The position numbers were made by a program, and so were the translations under genes. Below, piece by piece: positions 20,209-34,390 of a DNA stretch of 64,000 nucleotides; the stretch's first letter is position 1, and every line of letters starts with the position of its first letter. The DNA comes from Gordius sp. MW1 (taxonomy: Eukaryota > Nematomorpha > Gordioida > Gordea > Gordiidae). Below the pieces are notes generated by a model, which saw only the letters and a list, made by a program, of their open reading frames with translations, did no database searches and had not been told where the DNA came from. The stretch lies in contig OZ038529.1 in NCBI GenBank assembly GCA_964036665.1, positions 12,656,060 to 12,720,059 on the forward strand, read 5' to 3'.

Positions 20209-23200
20209 TTTTTTTCAATTCTATGTGAAAGAGCATGAAAAAATATATAAAAGTAAGCCAATTTGAGAATCCTATTATCCTCGATTGACTTGCGAAAAGA
20301 GGATTTAAGCTGCGAGAACTATCATTTTGACAAAAGACAAGGTTTTATTGTTGCGATTAGTTTGTTGTATCGCAACGTGATGCTTAATTTTTGAAAATGG
20401 CTCTATGCGATCATTTCAAAGTAATAGTTTTCAGATTCTGATAAATATTTACTTGCGATCATAGAAACCACTTCTGAAAACGACAAATCGGATGCATACG
20501 GTTGAAAGAAAAATATGTGAAAAATTTTGAGGTAAAAATATTTATTTTTTTCAATTCTATGTGAAAGAGCATGAAAAAATATCCTATTATCCTCGATTGA
20601 CTTCCGAAAAGAGGTTTTAAGCTGCAAGAACTATCATTTTGACAAAAGACAACGTTTTATTGTTGCGATTAGTTTGTTGTATCGCAACGTGATGCTTAAT
20701 TTTTAAAAATGGCTCTATGCGATCATTATTCAAAGTAATAGTTTTTAGATTCTGATAAATTTTTTCTTTGGATCATAGAAACCACGTCTGAAAACGACAA
20801 CTTTCATCGGATGAATACGGCGGTTCAAAGAAAAATATGTGAAAAGTTTTGAGGTTAAAATATTTATTTTTTTCAATTCTATGTGAAAGAGCATGAAAAA
20901 ATATATAAAAGTAAGCCAATTTGAGAATCCTATTATCCTCGATTGACTTCCGAAAAGAGGTTTTAAGCTGCGAGAACTATCATTTTGACAAAAGACAACG
21001 TTTTATTGTTGCGATTAGTTTGTTGTATCGCAACGTGAGTGCTTAATTTTTCAAAACTGCTCTATGCGATTATGATTTCAAAGTAATAGTTTTTAGATTC
21101 TGATAAATTTTTACTTGGGATCATAGAAACCACGTCTGAAAACGACAACTTTCATCGGATGAATACGGTTCAAAGAAAAATATGTGAAAAATTTTGAGGT
21201 AAAAATATTTATTTTTTCAATTCTATGTGAAAGAGCATGAAAAAATATATAAAAGTAAGCCAATTTGAGAATCCTATTATCCTCGATTGACTTCCGAAAA
21301 GAGGTTTTAAGCTGCGAGAACTATCATTTTGACCAAAGACAACGTTTTATTGTTGCGATTAGTTTGTTGTATCCCAACGTGATGCTTAATTTTTAAAAAT
21401 GGCTCTATGCGATCATGATTTCAAAGTAATAGTTTTTAGATTCTGATAAATTTTTACTTGGGATCATAGAAACCACGTCTGAAAACGACAACTTTCATCG
21501 GATGAATACGGTTCAAAGAAAAATATGTGAAAAATTTTGAGGTAAAAATATTTATTTTTTTCGATACTATGTGAAAGAGCATAAAAAAATATATAAAAGT
21601 AAGCCAATTTGAGAATCCTATTATCCTCGATTGACTTGCGAAAAGAGGTTTTAAGCTGCGAGAACTATCATTTTGACAAAAGACAACGTTTTATTGTTGC
21701 GATTAGTTTGTTGTATCGCAACGTGAGTGCTTAATTTTTTAAAACTGCTCTATGCGATTATGATTTCAAAGTAATAGTTTTTAGATTCTGATAAATTTTT
21801 ACTTGGGATCATAGAAACCACGTCTGAAAACGACAACTTTCATCGGATGAATTCGGTTCAAAGAAAAATATGTGAAAAATTTTGAGGTAAAAATATTTAT
21901 TTTTTCGATTCTATGTGAAAGAGCATGAAAAAATATATAAAAGTAAGCCAATTTGAGAATCCTATTATCCTCGATTGACTTCCGAAAAGAGGTTTTAAGC
22001 TGCGAGAACTATCATTTTGACCAAAGACAACGTTTTATTGTTGCGATTAGTTTGTTGTATCCCAACGTGATGCTTAATTTTTGAAAATGGCTCTATGCGA
22101 TCATGATTTCAAAGTAATAGTTTTTAGATTCTGATAAATTTTTACTTGGGATCATAGGTACCACGTCTGAAAACGACAACTTTCATCGGATGAATGAGGT
22201 TCAAAGAAAAATATGTGAAAAATTTTGAGGTAAAAATATTTATTTTTTTCAATTCTATGTGAAAGAGCATGAAAAAATATATAAAAGTAAGCCAATTTGA
22301 GAATCCTATTATCCTCGATTGACTTGCGAAAAGAGGTTTTAAGCTGCGAGAACTATCATTTTGACAAAAGACAACGTTTTATTGTTGCGATTAGTTTGTT
22401 GTATCGCAACGTGATGCTTAATTTTTGAAAATGGCTCTATGCGATCATGATTCAAAGTAATAGTTTTTAGATTCTGATAAATTTTTTCTTGGGATCATAG
22501 AAACCACGTCTGAAAACGACAACTTTCATCGGATGAATACGGTTCAAAGAAAAATATGTGAAAAGTTTTGAGGTAAAAATATTTATTTTTTTCAATTGTA
22601 TGTGAAAGAGCATGAAAAAATATATAAAAGTAAGCCAATTTGAGAATCCTATTATCCTCGATTGACTTCCGAAAAGAGGTTTTAAGCTGCGAGAACTATC
22701 ATTTTGACAAAAGACAACGTTTTATTGTTGCGATTAGTTTGTTGTATCGCAACGTGAGTGCTTAATTTTTCAAAACTGCACTATGCGATTATGATTTCAA
22801 AGTAATAGTTTTTAGATTCTGATAAATTTTTACTTGGGATCATAGAAACCACGTCTGAAAACCACAACTTTCATCGGATGAATACGGTTCAAAGAAAAAT
22901 ATGTGAAAAATTTTGAGGTAAAAATATTTATTTTTTCGATTCTATGTGAAAGAGCATGAAAAAATATATAAAAGTAAGCCAATTTGAGAATCCTATTATC
23001 CTCGATTGACTTCCGAAAAGAGGTTTTAAGCTGCGAGAACTATCATTTTGACCAAAGACAACGTTTTATTGTTGCGATTAGTTTGTTGTATCCCAACGTG
23101 ATGCTTAATTTTTAAAAATGGCTCTATGCGATCATGATTTCAAAGTAATAGTTTTCAGATTCTGATAAATTTTTACTTGGGATCATAGAAACCACGTCTG

Positions 23201-26024
23201 AAAACGACAACTTTCATCGGTTGAATACGGTTCAAAGAAACATATGTGAAAAATTTTGAGGTAAAAATATTAATTTTTTTCAATTCTATGTGAAAGAGCA
23301 TGAAGAAATATATAAAAGTAAGCCAATTTGAGAATCCTATTATCCTCGATTGACTTCCGAAAAGAGGTTTTAAGCTGCGAGAATTATCATTTTGACAAAA
23401 GACAACGTTTTATTGTTGCGATTAGTTTGTTGTATCGCAACGTGAGTGCTTAATTTTTCAAAACTGCTCTATGCGATTATGATTTCAAAGTAATAGTTTT
23501 TAGATTCTGATAAATTTTTACTTGGGATCATAGAAACCACGTCTGAAAACGACAACTTTCATCGGATGAATACGGTTCAAAGAAAAATATGTGAAAAATT
23601 TTGAGGTAAAAATATTTATTTTTTTCGATACTATGTGAAAGAGCATAAAAAAATATATAAAAGTAAGCCAATTTGAGAATCCTATTATATTCGATTGACT
23701 TGCGAAAAGAGGTTTTAAGCTGCGAGAACTATCATTTTGACAAAAGACAACGTTTTATTGTTGCGATTAGTTTGTTGTATCGCAACGTGAGTGCTTAATT
23801 TTTTAAAACTGCTCTATGCGATTATGATTTCAAAGTAATAGTTTTTAGATTCTGATAAATTTTTACTTGGGATCATAGAAACCACGTCTGAAAACGACAA
23901 CTTTCATCGGATGAATACGGTTCAAAGAAAAATATGTGAAAAATTTTGAGGTAAAAATATTTATTTTTTCGATTCTATGTGAAAGAGCATGAAAAAATAT
24001 ATAAAAGTAAGCCAATTTGAGAATCCTATTATCCTCGATTGACTTCCGAAAAGAGGTTTTAAGCTGCGAGAATTATCATTTTGACAAAAGACAACGTTTT
24101 ATTGTTGCGATTAGTTTGTTGTATCGCAACGTGAGTGCTTAATTTTTCAAAACTGCTCTATGCGATTATGATTTCAAAGTAATAGTTTTTAGATTCTGAT
24201 AAATTTTTACTTGGGATCATAGAAACCACGTCTGAAAACGACAACTTTCATCGGATGAATACGGTTCAAAGAAAAATATGTGAAAAATTTTGAGGTAAAA
24301 ATATTTATTTTTTTCGATACTATGTGAAAGAGCATAAAAAAATATATAAAAGTAAGCCAATTTGAGAATCCTATTATATTCGATTGACTTGCGAAAAGAG
24401 GTTTTAAGCTGCGAGAACTATCATTTTGACAAAAGACAACGTTTTATTGTTGCGATTAGTTTGTTGTATCGCAACGTGAGTGCTTAATTTTTTAAAACTG
24501 CTCTATGCGATTATGATTTCAAAGTAATAGTTTTTAGATTCTGATAAATTTTTACTTGGGATCATAGAAACCACGTCTGAAAACGACAACTTTCATCGGA
24601 TGAATACGGTTCAAAGAAAAATATGTGAAAAATTTTGAGGTAAAAATATTTATTTTTTCGATTCTATGTGAAAGAGCATGAAAAAATATATAAAAGTAAG
24701 CCAATTTGAGAATCCTATTATCCTCGATTGACTTCCGAAAAGAGGTTTTAAGCTGCGAGAACTATCATTTTGACCAAAGACAACGTTTTATTGTTGCGAT
24801 TAGTTTGTTGTATCCCAACGTGATGCTTAATTTTTGAAAATGGCTCTATGCGATCATGATTTCAAAGTAATAGTTATTAGATTCTGATAAATTTTTACTT
24901 GGGATCATAGGTACCACGTCTGAAAACGACAACTTTCATCGGATGAATTAGGTTCAAAGAAAAATATGTGAAAAATTTTGAGGTAAAAATATTTATTTTT
25001 TTCAATTCTATGAGAAAGAGCATGAAAAAATATATAAAAGTAAGCCAATTTGAGAATCCTATTATCCTCGATTGACTTGCGAAAAGAGGTTTTAAGCTGC
25101 GAGAACTATCATTTTGACAAAAGACAACGTTTTATTGTTGCGATTAGTTTGTTGTATCGCAACGTGATGCTTAATTTTTGAAAATGGCTCTATGCGATCA
25201 TAATTTCAAAGTAATAGTTTTCAGATTCTGATAAATATTTACTTGGGATCATAGAAACCACGTCTGAAAACGACAAATCGGATGCATACGGTTGAAAGAA
25301 AAATATGTGAAAAATTTTGAGGTAAAAATATTTATTTTTTTCAATTCTATGTGAAAGAGCATGAAAAAATATATAAAAGTAAGCCAATTTGAGAATCCTA
25401 TTATCCTCGATTGACTTCCGAAATAAGGTTTTAAGCTGCAAGAACTATCATTTTGACAAAAGACAACGTTTTATTGTTGCGATTAGTTTGTTGTATCGCA
25501 ACGTGATGCTTAATTTTTGAAAATGGCTCTATGCGATCATGATTCAAAGTAATAGTTTTTAGATTCTGATAAATTTTTTCTTGGGATCATAGAAACCACG
25601 TCTGAAAACGACAACTTTCATCGGATGAATACGGCGGTTCAAAGAAAAATATGTGAAAAGTTTTGAGGTTAAAATATTTATTTTTTTCAATTCTATGTGA
25701 AAGAGCATGAAAAAATATATAAAAGTAAGCCAATTTGAGAATCCTATTATCCTCGATTGACTTCCGAAAAGAGGTTTTAAGCTGCGAGAACTATCATTTT
25801 GACAAAAGACAACGTTTTATTGTTGCGATTAGTTTGTTGTATCGCAACGTGAGTGCTTAATTTTTCAAAACTGCTCTATGCGATTATGATTTCAAAGTAA
25901 TAGTTTTTAGATTCTGATAAATTTTTACTTGGGATCATAGAAACCACGTCTGAAAACGACAACTTTCATCGGATGAATACGGTTCAAAGAAAAATATGTG
26001 AAAAATTTTGAGGTAAAAATATTT
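20209..26024 (-). repeat. 17-monomer higher-order repeat unit, copy 1
   Basis: This 5816-bp unit is followed directly by a second copy. The shared private markers CAAGGTTTTATT, the truncated AAAAAATATCCTATTATCC monomer, AAAACCACAACTTTC and TATTATATTCGATTG all sit exactly 5816 bp apart. The left boundary near 20208 is set where the earlier sequence has seven T residues before CAATTC and a GAATTAGG upstream, against six T residues and GAATACGG in the other copy. Confidence 0.9.
20340..20652 (-). repeat. Short monomer lacking the TATA-like segment
   Basis: The usual AAAAATATATAAAAGTAAGCC segment is collapsed to AAAAAATATCCTATTATCC, a deletion of about 27 bp that removes the TATATAAAAG box. The same deletion occurs near 26396 and 36340. 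The related monomers near 43.5, 46.2, 54.8 and 58.9 kb keep the full segment, so the deletion marks a sub-lineage. Confidence 0.8.
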
Positions 26025-29000
26025 ATTTTTTCAATTCTATGTGAAAGAGCATGAAAAAATATATAAAAGTAAGCCAATTTGAGAATCCTATTATCCTCGA
26101 TTGACTTGCGAAAAGAGGATTTAAGCTGCGAGAACTATCATTTTGACAAAAGACAAGGTTTTATTGTTGCGATTAGTTTGTTGTATCGCAACGTGATGCT
26201 TAATTTTTGAAAATGGCTCTATGCGATCATTTCAAAGTAATAGTTTTCAGATTCTGATAAATATTTACTTGCGATCATAGAAACCACTTCTGAAAACGAC
26301 AAATCGGATGCATACGGTTGAAAGAAAAATATGTGAAAAATTTTGAGGTAAAAATATTTATTTTTTTCAATTCTATGTGAAAGAGCATGAAAAAATATCC
26401 TATTATCCTCGATTGACTTCCGAAAAGAGGTTTTAAGCTGCAAGAACTATCATTTTGACAAAAGACAACGTTTTATTGTTGCGATTAGTTTGTTGTATCG
26501 CAACGTGATGCTTAATTTTTAAAAATGGCTCTATGCGATCATTATTCAAAGTAATAGTTTTTAGATTCTGATAAATTTTTTCTTTGGATCATAGAAACCA
26601 CGTCTGAAAACGACAACTTTCATCGGATGAATACGGCGGTTCAAAGAAAAATATGTGAAAAGTTTTGAGGTTAAAATATTTATTTTTTTCAATTCTATGT
26701 GAAAGAGCATGAAAAAATATATAAAAGTAAGCCAATTTGAGAATCCTATTATCCTCGATTGACTTCCGAAAAGAGGTTTTAAGCTGCGAGAACTATCATT
26801 TTGACAAAAGACAACGTTTTATTGTTGCGATTAGTTTGTTGTATCGCAACGTGAGTGCTTAATTTTTCAAAACTGCTCTATGCGATTATGATTTCAAAGT
26901 AATAGTTTTTAGATTCTGATAAATTTTTACTTGGGATCATAGAAACCACGTCTGAAAACGACAACTTTCATCGGATGAATACGGTTCAAAGAAAAATATG
27001 TGAAAAATTTTGAGGTAAAAATATTTATTTTTTCAATTCTATGTGAAAGAGCATGAAAAAATATATAAAAGTAAGCCAATTTGAGAATCCTATTATCCTC
27101 GATTGACTTCCGAAAAGAGGTTTTAAGCTGCGAGAACTATCATTTTGACCAAAGACAACGTTTTATTGTTGCGATTAGTTTGTTGTATCCCAACGTGATG
27201 CTTAATTTTTAAAAATGGCTCTATGCGATCATGATTTCAAAGTAATAGTTTTTAGATTCTGATAAATTTTTACTTGGGATCATAGAAACCACGTCTGAAA
27301 ACGACAACTTTCATCGGATGAATACGGTTCAAAGAAAAATATGTGAAAAATTTTGAGGTAAAAATATTTATTTTTTTCGATACTATGTGAAAGAGCATAA
27401 AAAAATATATAAAAGTAAGCCAATTTGAGAATCCTATTATCCTCGATTGACTTGCGAAAAGAGGTTTTAAGCTGCGAGAACTATCATTTTGACAAAAGAC
27501 AACGTTTTATTGTTGCGATTAGTTTGTTGTATCGCAACGTGAGTGCTTAATTTTTTAAAACTGCTCTATGCGATTATGATTTCAAAGTAATAGTTTTTAG
27601 ATTCTGATAAATTTTTACTTGGGATCATAGAAACCACGTCTGAAAACGACAACTTTCATCGGATGAATTCGGTTCAAAGAAAAATATGTGAAAAATTTTG
27701 AGGTAAAAATATTTATTTTTTCGATTCTATGTGAAAGAGCATGAAAAAATATATAAAAGTAAGCCAATTTGAGAATCCTATTATCCTCGATTGACTTCCG
27801 AAAAGAGGTTTTAAGCTGCGAGAACTATCATTTTGACCAAAGACAACGTTTTATTGTTGCGATTAGTTTGTTGTATCCCAACGTGATGCTTAATTTTTGA
27901 AAATGGCTCTATGCGATCATGATTTCAAAGTAATAGTTTTTAGATTCTGATAAATTTTTACTTGGGATCATAGGTACCACGTCTGAAAACGACAACTTTC
28001 ATCGGATGAATGAGGTTCAAAGAAAAATATGTGAAAAATTTTGAGGTAAAAATATTTATTTTTTTCAATTCTATGTGAAAGAGCATGAAAAAATATATAA
28101 AAGTAAGCCAATTTGAGAATCCTATTATCCTCGATTGACTTGCGAAAAGAGGTTTTAAGCTGCGAGAACTATCATTTTGACAAAAGACAACGTTTTATTG
28201 TTGCGATTAGTTTGTTGTATCGCAACGTGATGCTTAATTTTTGAAAATGGCTCTATGCGATCATGATTCAAAGTAATAGTTTTTAGATTCTGATAAATTT
28301 TTTCTTGGGATCATAGAAACCACGTCTGAAAACGACAACTTTCATCGGATGAATACGGTTCAAAGAAAAATATGTGAAAAGTTTTGAGGTAAAAATATTT
28401 ATTTTTTTCAATTGTATGTGAAAGAGCATAAAAAAATATATAAAAGTAAGCCAATTTGAGAATCCTATTATCCTCGATTGACTTCCGAAAAGAGGTTTTA
28501 AGCTGCGAGAACTATCATTTTGACAAAAGACAACGTTTTATTGTTGCGATTAGTTTGTTGTATCGCAACGTGAGTGCTTAATTTTTCAAAACTGCACTAT
28601 GCGATTATGATTTCAAAGTAATAGTTTTTAGATTCTGATAAATTTTTACTTGGGATCATAGAAACCACGTCTGAAAACCACAACTTTCATCGGATGAATA
28701 CGGTTCAAAGAAAAATATGTGAAAAATTTTGAGGTAAAAATATTTATTTTTTCGATTCTATGTGAAAGAGCATGAAAAAATATATAAAAGTAAGCCAATT
28801 TGAGAATCCTATTATCCTCGATTGACTTCCGAAAAGAGGTTTTAAGCTGCGAGAACTATCATTTTGACCAAAGACAACGTTTTATTGTTGCGATTAGTTT
28901 GTTGTATCCCAACGTGATGCTTAATTTTTAAAAATGGCTCTATGCGATCATGATTTCAAAGTAATAGTTTTCAGATTCTGATAAATTTTTACTTGGGATC

Positions 29001-31360
29001 ATAGAAACCACGTCTGAAAACGACAACTTTCATCGGTTGAATACGGTTCAAAGAAACATATGTGAAAAATTTTGAGGTAAAAATATTAATTTTTTTCAAT
29101 TCTATGTGAAAGAGCATGAAGAAATATATAAAAGTAAGCCAATTTGAGAATCCTATTATCCTCGATTGACTTCCGAAAAGAGGTTTTAAGCTGCGAGAAT
29201 TATCATTTTGACAAAAGACAACGTTTTATTGTTGCGATTAGTTTGTTGTATCGCAACGTGAGTGCTTAATTTTTCAAAACTGCTCTATGCGATTATGATT
29301 TCAAAGTAATAGTTTTTAGATTCTGATAAATTTTTACTTGGGATCATAGAAACCACGTCTGAAAACGACAACTTTCATCGGATGAATACGGTTCAAAGAA
29401 AAATATGTGAAAAATTTTGAGGTAAAAATATTTATTTTTTTCGATACTATGTGAAAGAGCATAAAAAAATATATAAAAGTAAGCCAATTTGAGAATCCTA
29501 TTATATTCGATTGACTTGCGAAAAGAGGTTTTAAGCTGCGAGAACTATCATTTTGACAAAAGACAACGTTTTATTGTTGCGATTAGTTTGTTGTATCGCA
29601 ACGTGAGTGCTTAATTTTTTAAAACTGCTCTATGCGATTATGATTTCAAAGTAATAGTTTTTAGATTCTGATAAATTTTTACTTGGGATCATAGAAACCA
29701 CGTCTGAAAACGACAACTTTCATCGGATGAATACGGTTCAAAGAAAAATATGTGAAAAATTTTGAGGTAAAAATATTTATTTTTTCGATTCTATGTGAAA
29801 GAGCATGAAAAAATATATAAAAGTAAGCCAATTTGAGAATCCTATTATCCTCGATTGACTTCCGAAAAGAGGTTTTAAGCTGCGAGAATTATCATTTTGA
29901 CAAAAGACAACGTTTTATTGTTGCGATTAGTTTGTTGTATCGCAACGTGAGTGCTTAATTTTTCAAAACTGCTCTATGCGATTATGATTTCAAAGTAATA
30001 GTTTTTAGATTCTGATAAATTTTTACTTGGGATCATAGAAACCACGTCTGAAAACGACAACTTTCATCGGATGAATACGGTTCAAAGAAAAATATGTGAA
30101 AAATTTTGAGGTAAAAATATTTATTTTTTTCGATACTATGTGAAAGAGCATAAAAAAATATATAAAAGTAAGCCAATTTGAGAATCCTATTATATTCGAT
30201 TGACTTGCGAAAAGAGGTTTTAAGCTGCGAGAACTATCATTTTGACAAAAGACAACGTTTTATTGTTGCGATTAGTTTGTTGTATCGCAACGTGAGTGCT
30301 TAATTTTTTAAAACTGCTCTATGCGATTATGATTTCAAAGTAATAGTTTTTAGATTCTGATAAATTTTTACTTGGGATCATAGAAACCACGTCTGAAAAC
30401 GACAACTTTCATCGGATGAATACGGTTCAAAGAAAAATATGTGAAAAATTTTGAGGTAAAAATATTTATTTTTTCGATTCTATGTGAAAGAGCATGAAAA
30501 AATATATAAAAGTAAGCCAATTTGAGAATCCTATTATCCTCGATTGACTTCCGAAAAGAGGTTTTAAGCTGCGAGAACTATCATTTTGACCAAAGACAAC
30601 GTTTTATTGTTGCGATTAGTTTGTTGTATCCCAACGTGATGCTTAATTTTTGAAAATGGCTCTATGCGATCATGATTTCAAAGTAATAGTTATTAGATTC
30701 TGATAAATTTTTACTTGGGATCATAGGTACCACGTCTGAAAACGACAACTTTCATCGGATGAATTAGGTTCAAAGAAAAATATGTGAAAAATTTTGAGGT
30801 AAAAATATTTATTTTTTTCAATTCTATGAGAAAGAGCATGAAAAAATATATAAAAGTAAGCCAATTTGAGAATCCTATTATCCTCGATTGACTTGCGAAA
30901 AGAGGTTTTAAGCTGCGAGAACTATCATTTTGACAAAAGACAACGTTTTATTGTTGCGATTAGTTTGTTGTATCGCAACGTGATGCTTAATTTTTGAAAA
31001 TGGCTCTATGCGATCATAATTTCAAAGTAATAGTTTTCAGATTCTGATAAATATTTACTTGGGATCATAGAAACCACGTCTGAAAACGACAAATCGGATG
31101 CATACGGTTGAAAGAAAAATATGTGAAAAATTTTGAGGTAAAAATATTTATTTTTTTCAATTCTATGTGAAAGAGCATGAAAAAATATATAAAAGTAAGC
31201 CAATTTGAGAATCCTATTATCCTCGATTGACTTCCGAAATAAGGTTTTAAGCTGCAAGAACTATCATTTTGACAAAAGACAACGTTTTATTGTTGCGATT
31301 AGTTTGTTGTATCGCAACGTGATGCTTAATTTTTGAAAATGGCTCTATGCGATCATGATT
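26025..31360 (-). repeat. 17-monomer unit, copy 2 (incomplete)
   Basis: It follows copy 1 base for base, with very few differences seen by eye, for about 5.3 kb. One difference is GCATAAAAAAAT in copy 2 for GCATGAAAAAAT near 22610. The match ends near 31360, where copy 1 has GATTCAAAG and this one has GATTTCAAAG and switches to the GGTACC, GAATGAGG type. The near-identity implies very recent duplication. Confidence 0.9.
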
Positions 31361-34300
31361 TCAAAGTAATAGTTTTTAGATTCTGATAAATTTTTACTTG
31401 GGATCATAGGTACCACGTCTGAAAACGACAACTTTCATCGGATGAATGAGGTTCAAAGAAAAATATGTGAAAAATTTTGAGGTAAAAATATTTATTTTTT
31501 TCAATTCTATGTGAAAGAGCATGAAAAAATATATAAAAGTAAGCCAATTTGAGAATCCTATTATCCTCGATTGACTTGCGAAAAGAGGTTTTAAGCTGCG
31601 AGAACTATCATTTTGACAAAAGACAACGTTTTATTGTTGCGATTAGTTTGTTGTATCGCAACGTGATGCTTAATTTTTGAAAATGGCTCTATGCGATCAT
31701 GATTCAAAGTAATAGTTTTTAGATTCTGATAAATTTTTTCTTGGGATCATAGAAACCACGTCTGAAAACGACAACTTTCATCGGATGAATACGGTTCAAA
31801 GAAAAATATGTGAAAAGTTTTGAGGTAAAAATATTTATTTTTTTCAATTGTATGTGAAAGAGCATAAAAAAATATATAAAAGTAAGCCAATTTGAGAATC
31901 CTATTATCCTCGATTGACTTCCGAAAAGAGGTTTTAAGCTGCGAGAACTATCATTTTGACAAAAGACAACGTTTTATTGTTGCGATTAGTTTGTTGTATC
32001 GCAACGTGAGTGCTTAATTTTTCAAAACTGCACTATGCGATTATGATTTCAAAGTAATAGTTTTTAGATTCTGATAAATTTTTACTTGGGATCATAGAAA
32101 CCACGTCTGAAAACCACAACTTTCATCGGATGAATACGGTTCAAAGAAAAATATGTGAAAAATTTTGAGGTAAAAATATTTATTTTTTCGATTCTATGTG
32201 AAAGAGCATGAAAAAATATATAAAAGTAAGCCAATTTGAGAATCCTATTATCCTCGATTGACTTCCGAAAAGAGGTTTTAAGCTGCGAGAACTATCATTT
32301 TGACCAAAGACAACGTTTTATTGTTGCGATTAGTTTGTTGTATCCCAACGTGATGCTTAATTTTTAAAAATGGCTCTATGCGATCATGATTTCAAAGTAA
32401 TAGTTTTCAGATTCTGATAAATTTTTACTTGGGATCATAGAAACCACGTCTGAAAACGACAACTTTCATCGGTTGAATACGGTTCAAAGAAACATATGTG
32501 AAAAATTTTGAGGTAAAAATATTAATTTTTTTCAATTCTATGTGAAAGAGCATGAAGAAATATATAAAAGTAAGCCAATTTGAGAATCCTATTATCCTCG
32601 ATTGACTTCCGAAAAGAGGTTTTAAGCTGCGAGAATTATCATTTTGACAAAAGACAACGTTTTATTGTTGCGATTAGTTTGTTGTATCGCAACGTGAGTG
32701 CTTAATTTTTCAAAACTGCTCTATGCGATTATGATTTCAAAGTAATAGTTTTTAGATTCTGATAAATTTTTACTTGGGATCATAGAAACCACGTCTGAAA
32801 ACGACAACTTTCATCGGATGAATACGGTTCAAAGAAAAATATGTGAAAAATTTTGAGGTAAAAATATTTATTTTTTTCGATACTATGTGAAAGAGCATAA
32901 AAAAATATATAAAAGTAAGCCAATTTGAGAATCCTATTATATTCGATTGACTTGCGAAAAGAGGTTTTAAGCTGCGAGAACTATCATTTTGACAAAAGAC
33001 AACGTTTTATTGTTGCGATTAGTTTGTTGTATCGCAACGTGAGTGCTTAATTTTTCAAAACTGCTCTATGCGATTATGATTTCAAAGTAATAGTTTTTAG
33101 ATTCTGATAAATTTTTACTTGGGATCATAGAAACCACGTCTGAAAACGACAACTTTCATCGGATGAATACGGTTCAAAGAAAAATATGTGAAAAATTTTG
33201 AGGTAAAAATATTTATTTTTTTCGATACTATGTGAAAGAGCATAAAAAAATATATAAAAGTAAGCCAATTTGAGAATCCTATTATATTCGATTGACTTGC
33301 GAAAAGAGGTTTTAAGCTGCGAGAACTATCATTTTGACAAAAGACAACGTTTTATTGTTGCGATTAGTTTGTTGTATCGCAACGTGAGTGCTTAATTTTT
33401 TAAAACTGCTCTATGCGATTATGATTTCAAAGTAATAGTTTTTAGATTCTGATAAATTTTTACTTGGGATCATAGAAACCACGTCTGAAAACGACAACTT
33501 TCATCGGATGAATACGGTTCAAAGAAAAATATGTGAAAAATTTTGAGGTAAAAATATTTATTTTTTCGATTCTATGTGAAAGAGCATGAAAAAATATATA
33601 AAAGTAAGCCAATTTGAGAATCCTATTATCCTCGATTGACTTCCGAAAAGAGGTTTTAAGCTGCGAGAACTATCATTTTGACCAAAGACAACGTTTTATT
33701 GTTGCGATTAGTTTGTTGTATCCCAACGTGATGCTTAATTTTTGAAAATGGCTCTATGCGATCATGATTTCAAAGTAATAGTTATTAGATTCTGATAAAT
33801 TTTTACTTGGGATCATAGGTACCACGTCTGAAAACGACAACTTTCATCGGATGAATTAGGTTCAAAGAAAAATATGTGAAAAATTTTGAGGTAAAAATAT
33901 TTATTTTTTTCAATTCTATGAGAAAGAGCATGAAAAAATATATAAAAGTAAGCCAATTTGAGAATCCTATTATCCTCGATTGACTTGCGAAAAGAGGTTT
34001 TAAGCTGCGAGAACTATCATTTTGACAAAAGACAACGTTTTATTGTTGCGATTAGTTTGTTGTATCGCAACGTGATGCTTAATTTTTGAAAATGGCTCTA
34101 TGCGATCATAATTTCAAAGTAATAGTTTTCAGATTCTGATAAATATTTACTTGGGATCATAGAAACCACGTCTGAAAACGACAAATCGGATGCATACGGT
34201 TGAAAGAAAAATATGTGAAAAATTTTGAGGTAAAAATATTTATTTTTTTCAATTCTATGTGAAAGAGCATGAAAAAATATATAAAAGTAAGCCAATTTGA

Positions 34301-34390
34301 GAATCCTATTATCCTCGATTGACTTCCGAAATAAGGTTTTAAGCTGCAAGAACTATCATTTTGACAAAAGACAACGTTTTATTGTTGCGA
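31361..34390 (-). repeat. Third, one-monomer-shorter copy of the same block
   Basis: It starts at offset 3436 from copy 2 (GAATGAGG at 28008 and 31444) but ends at offset 3092 (31006 and 34098). One 344-bp monomer has been lost on the way. Copy 2 has the order B-C-B-C over about 29.2-30.6 kb and this copy has B-B-C, which is what unequal exchange or a single-monomer deletion would leave. Confidence 0.8.
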
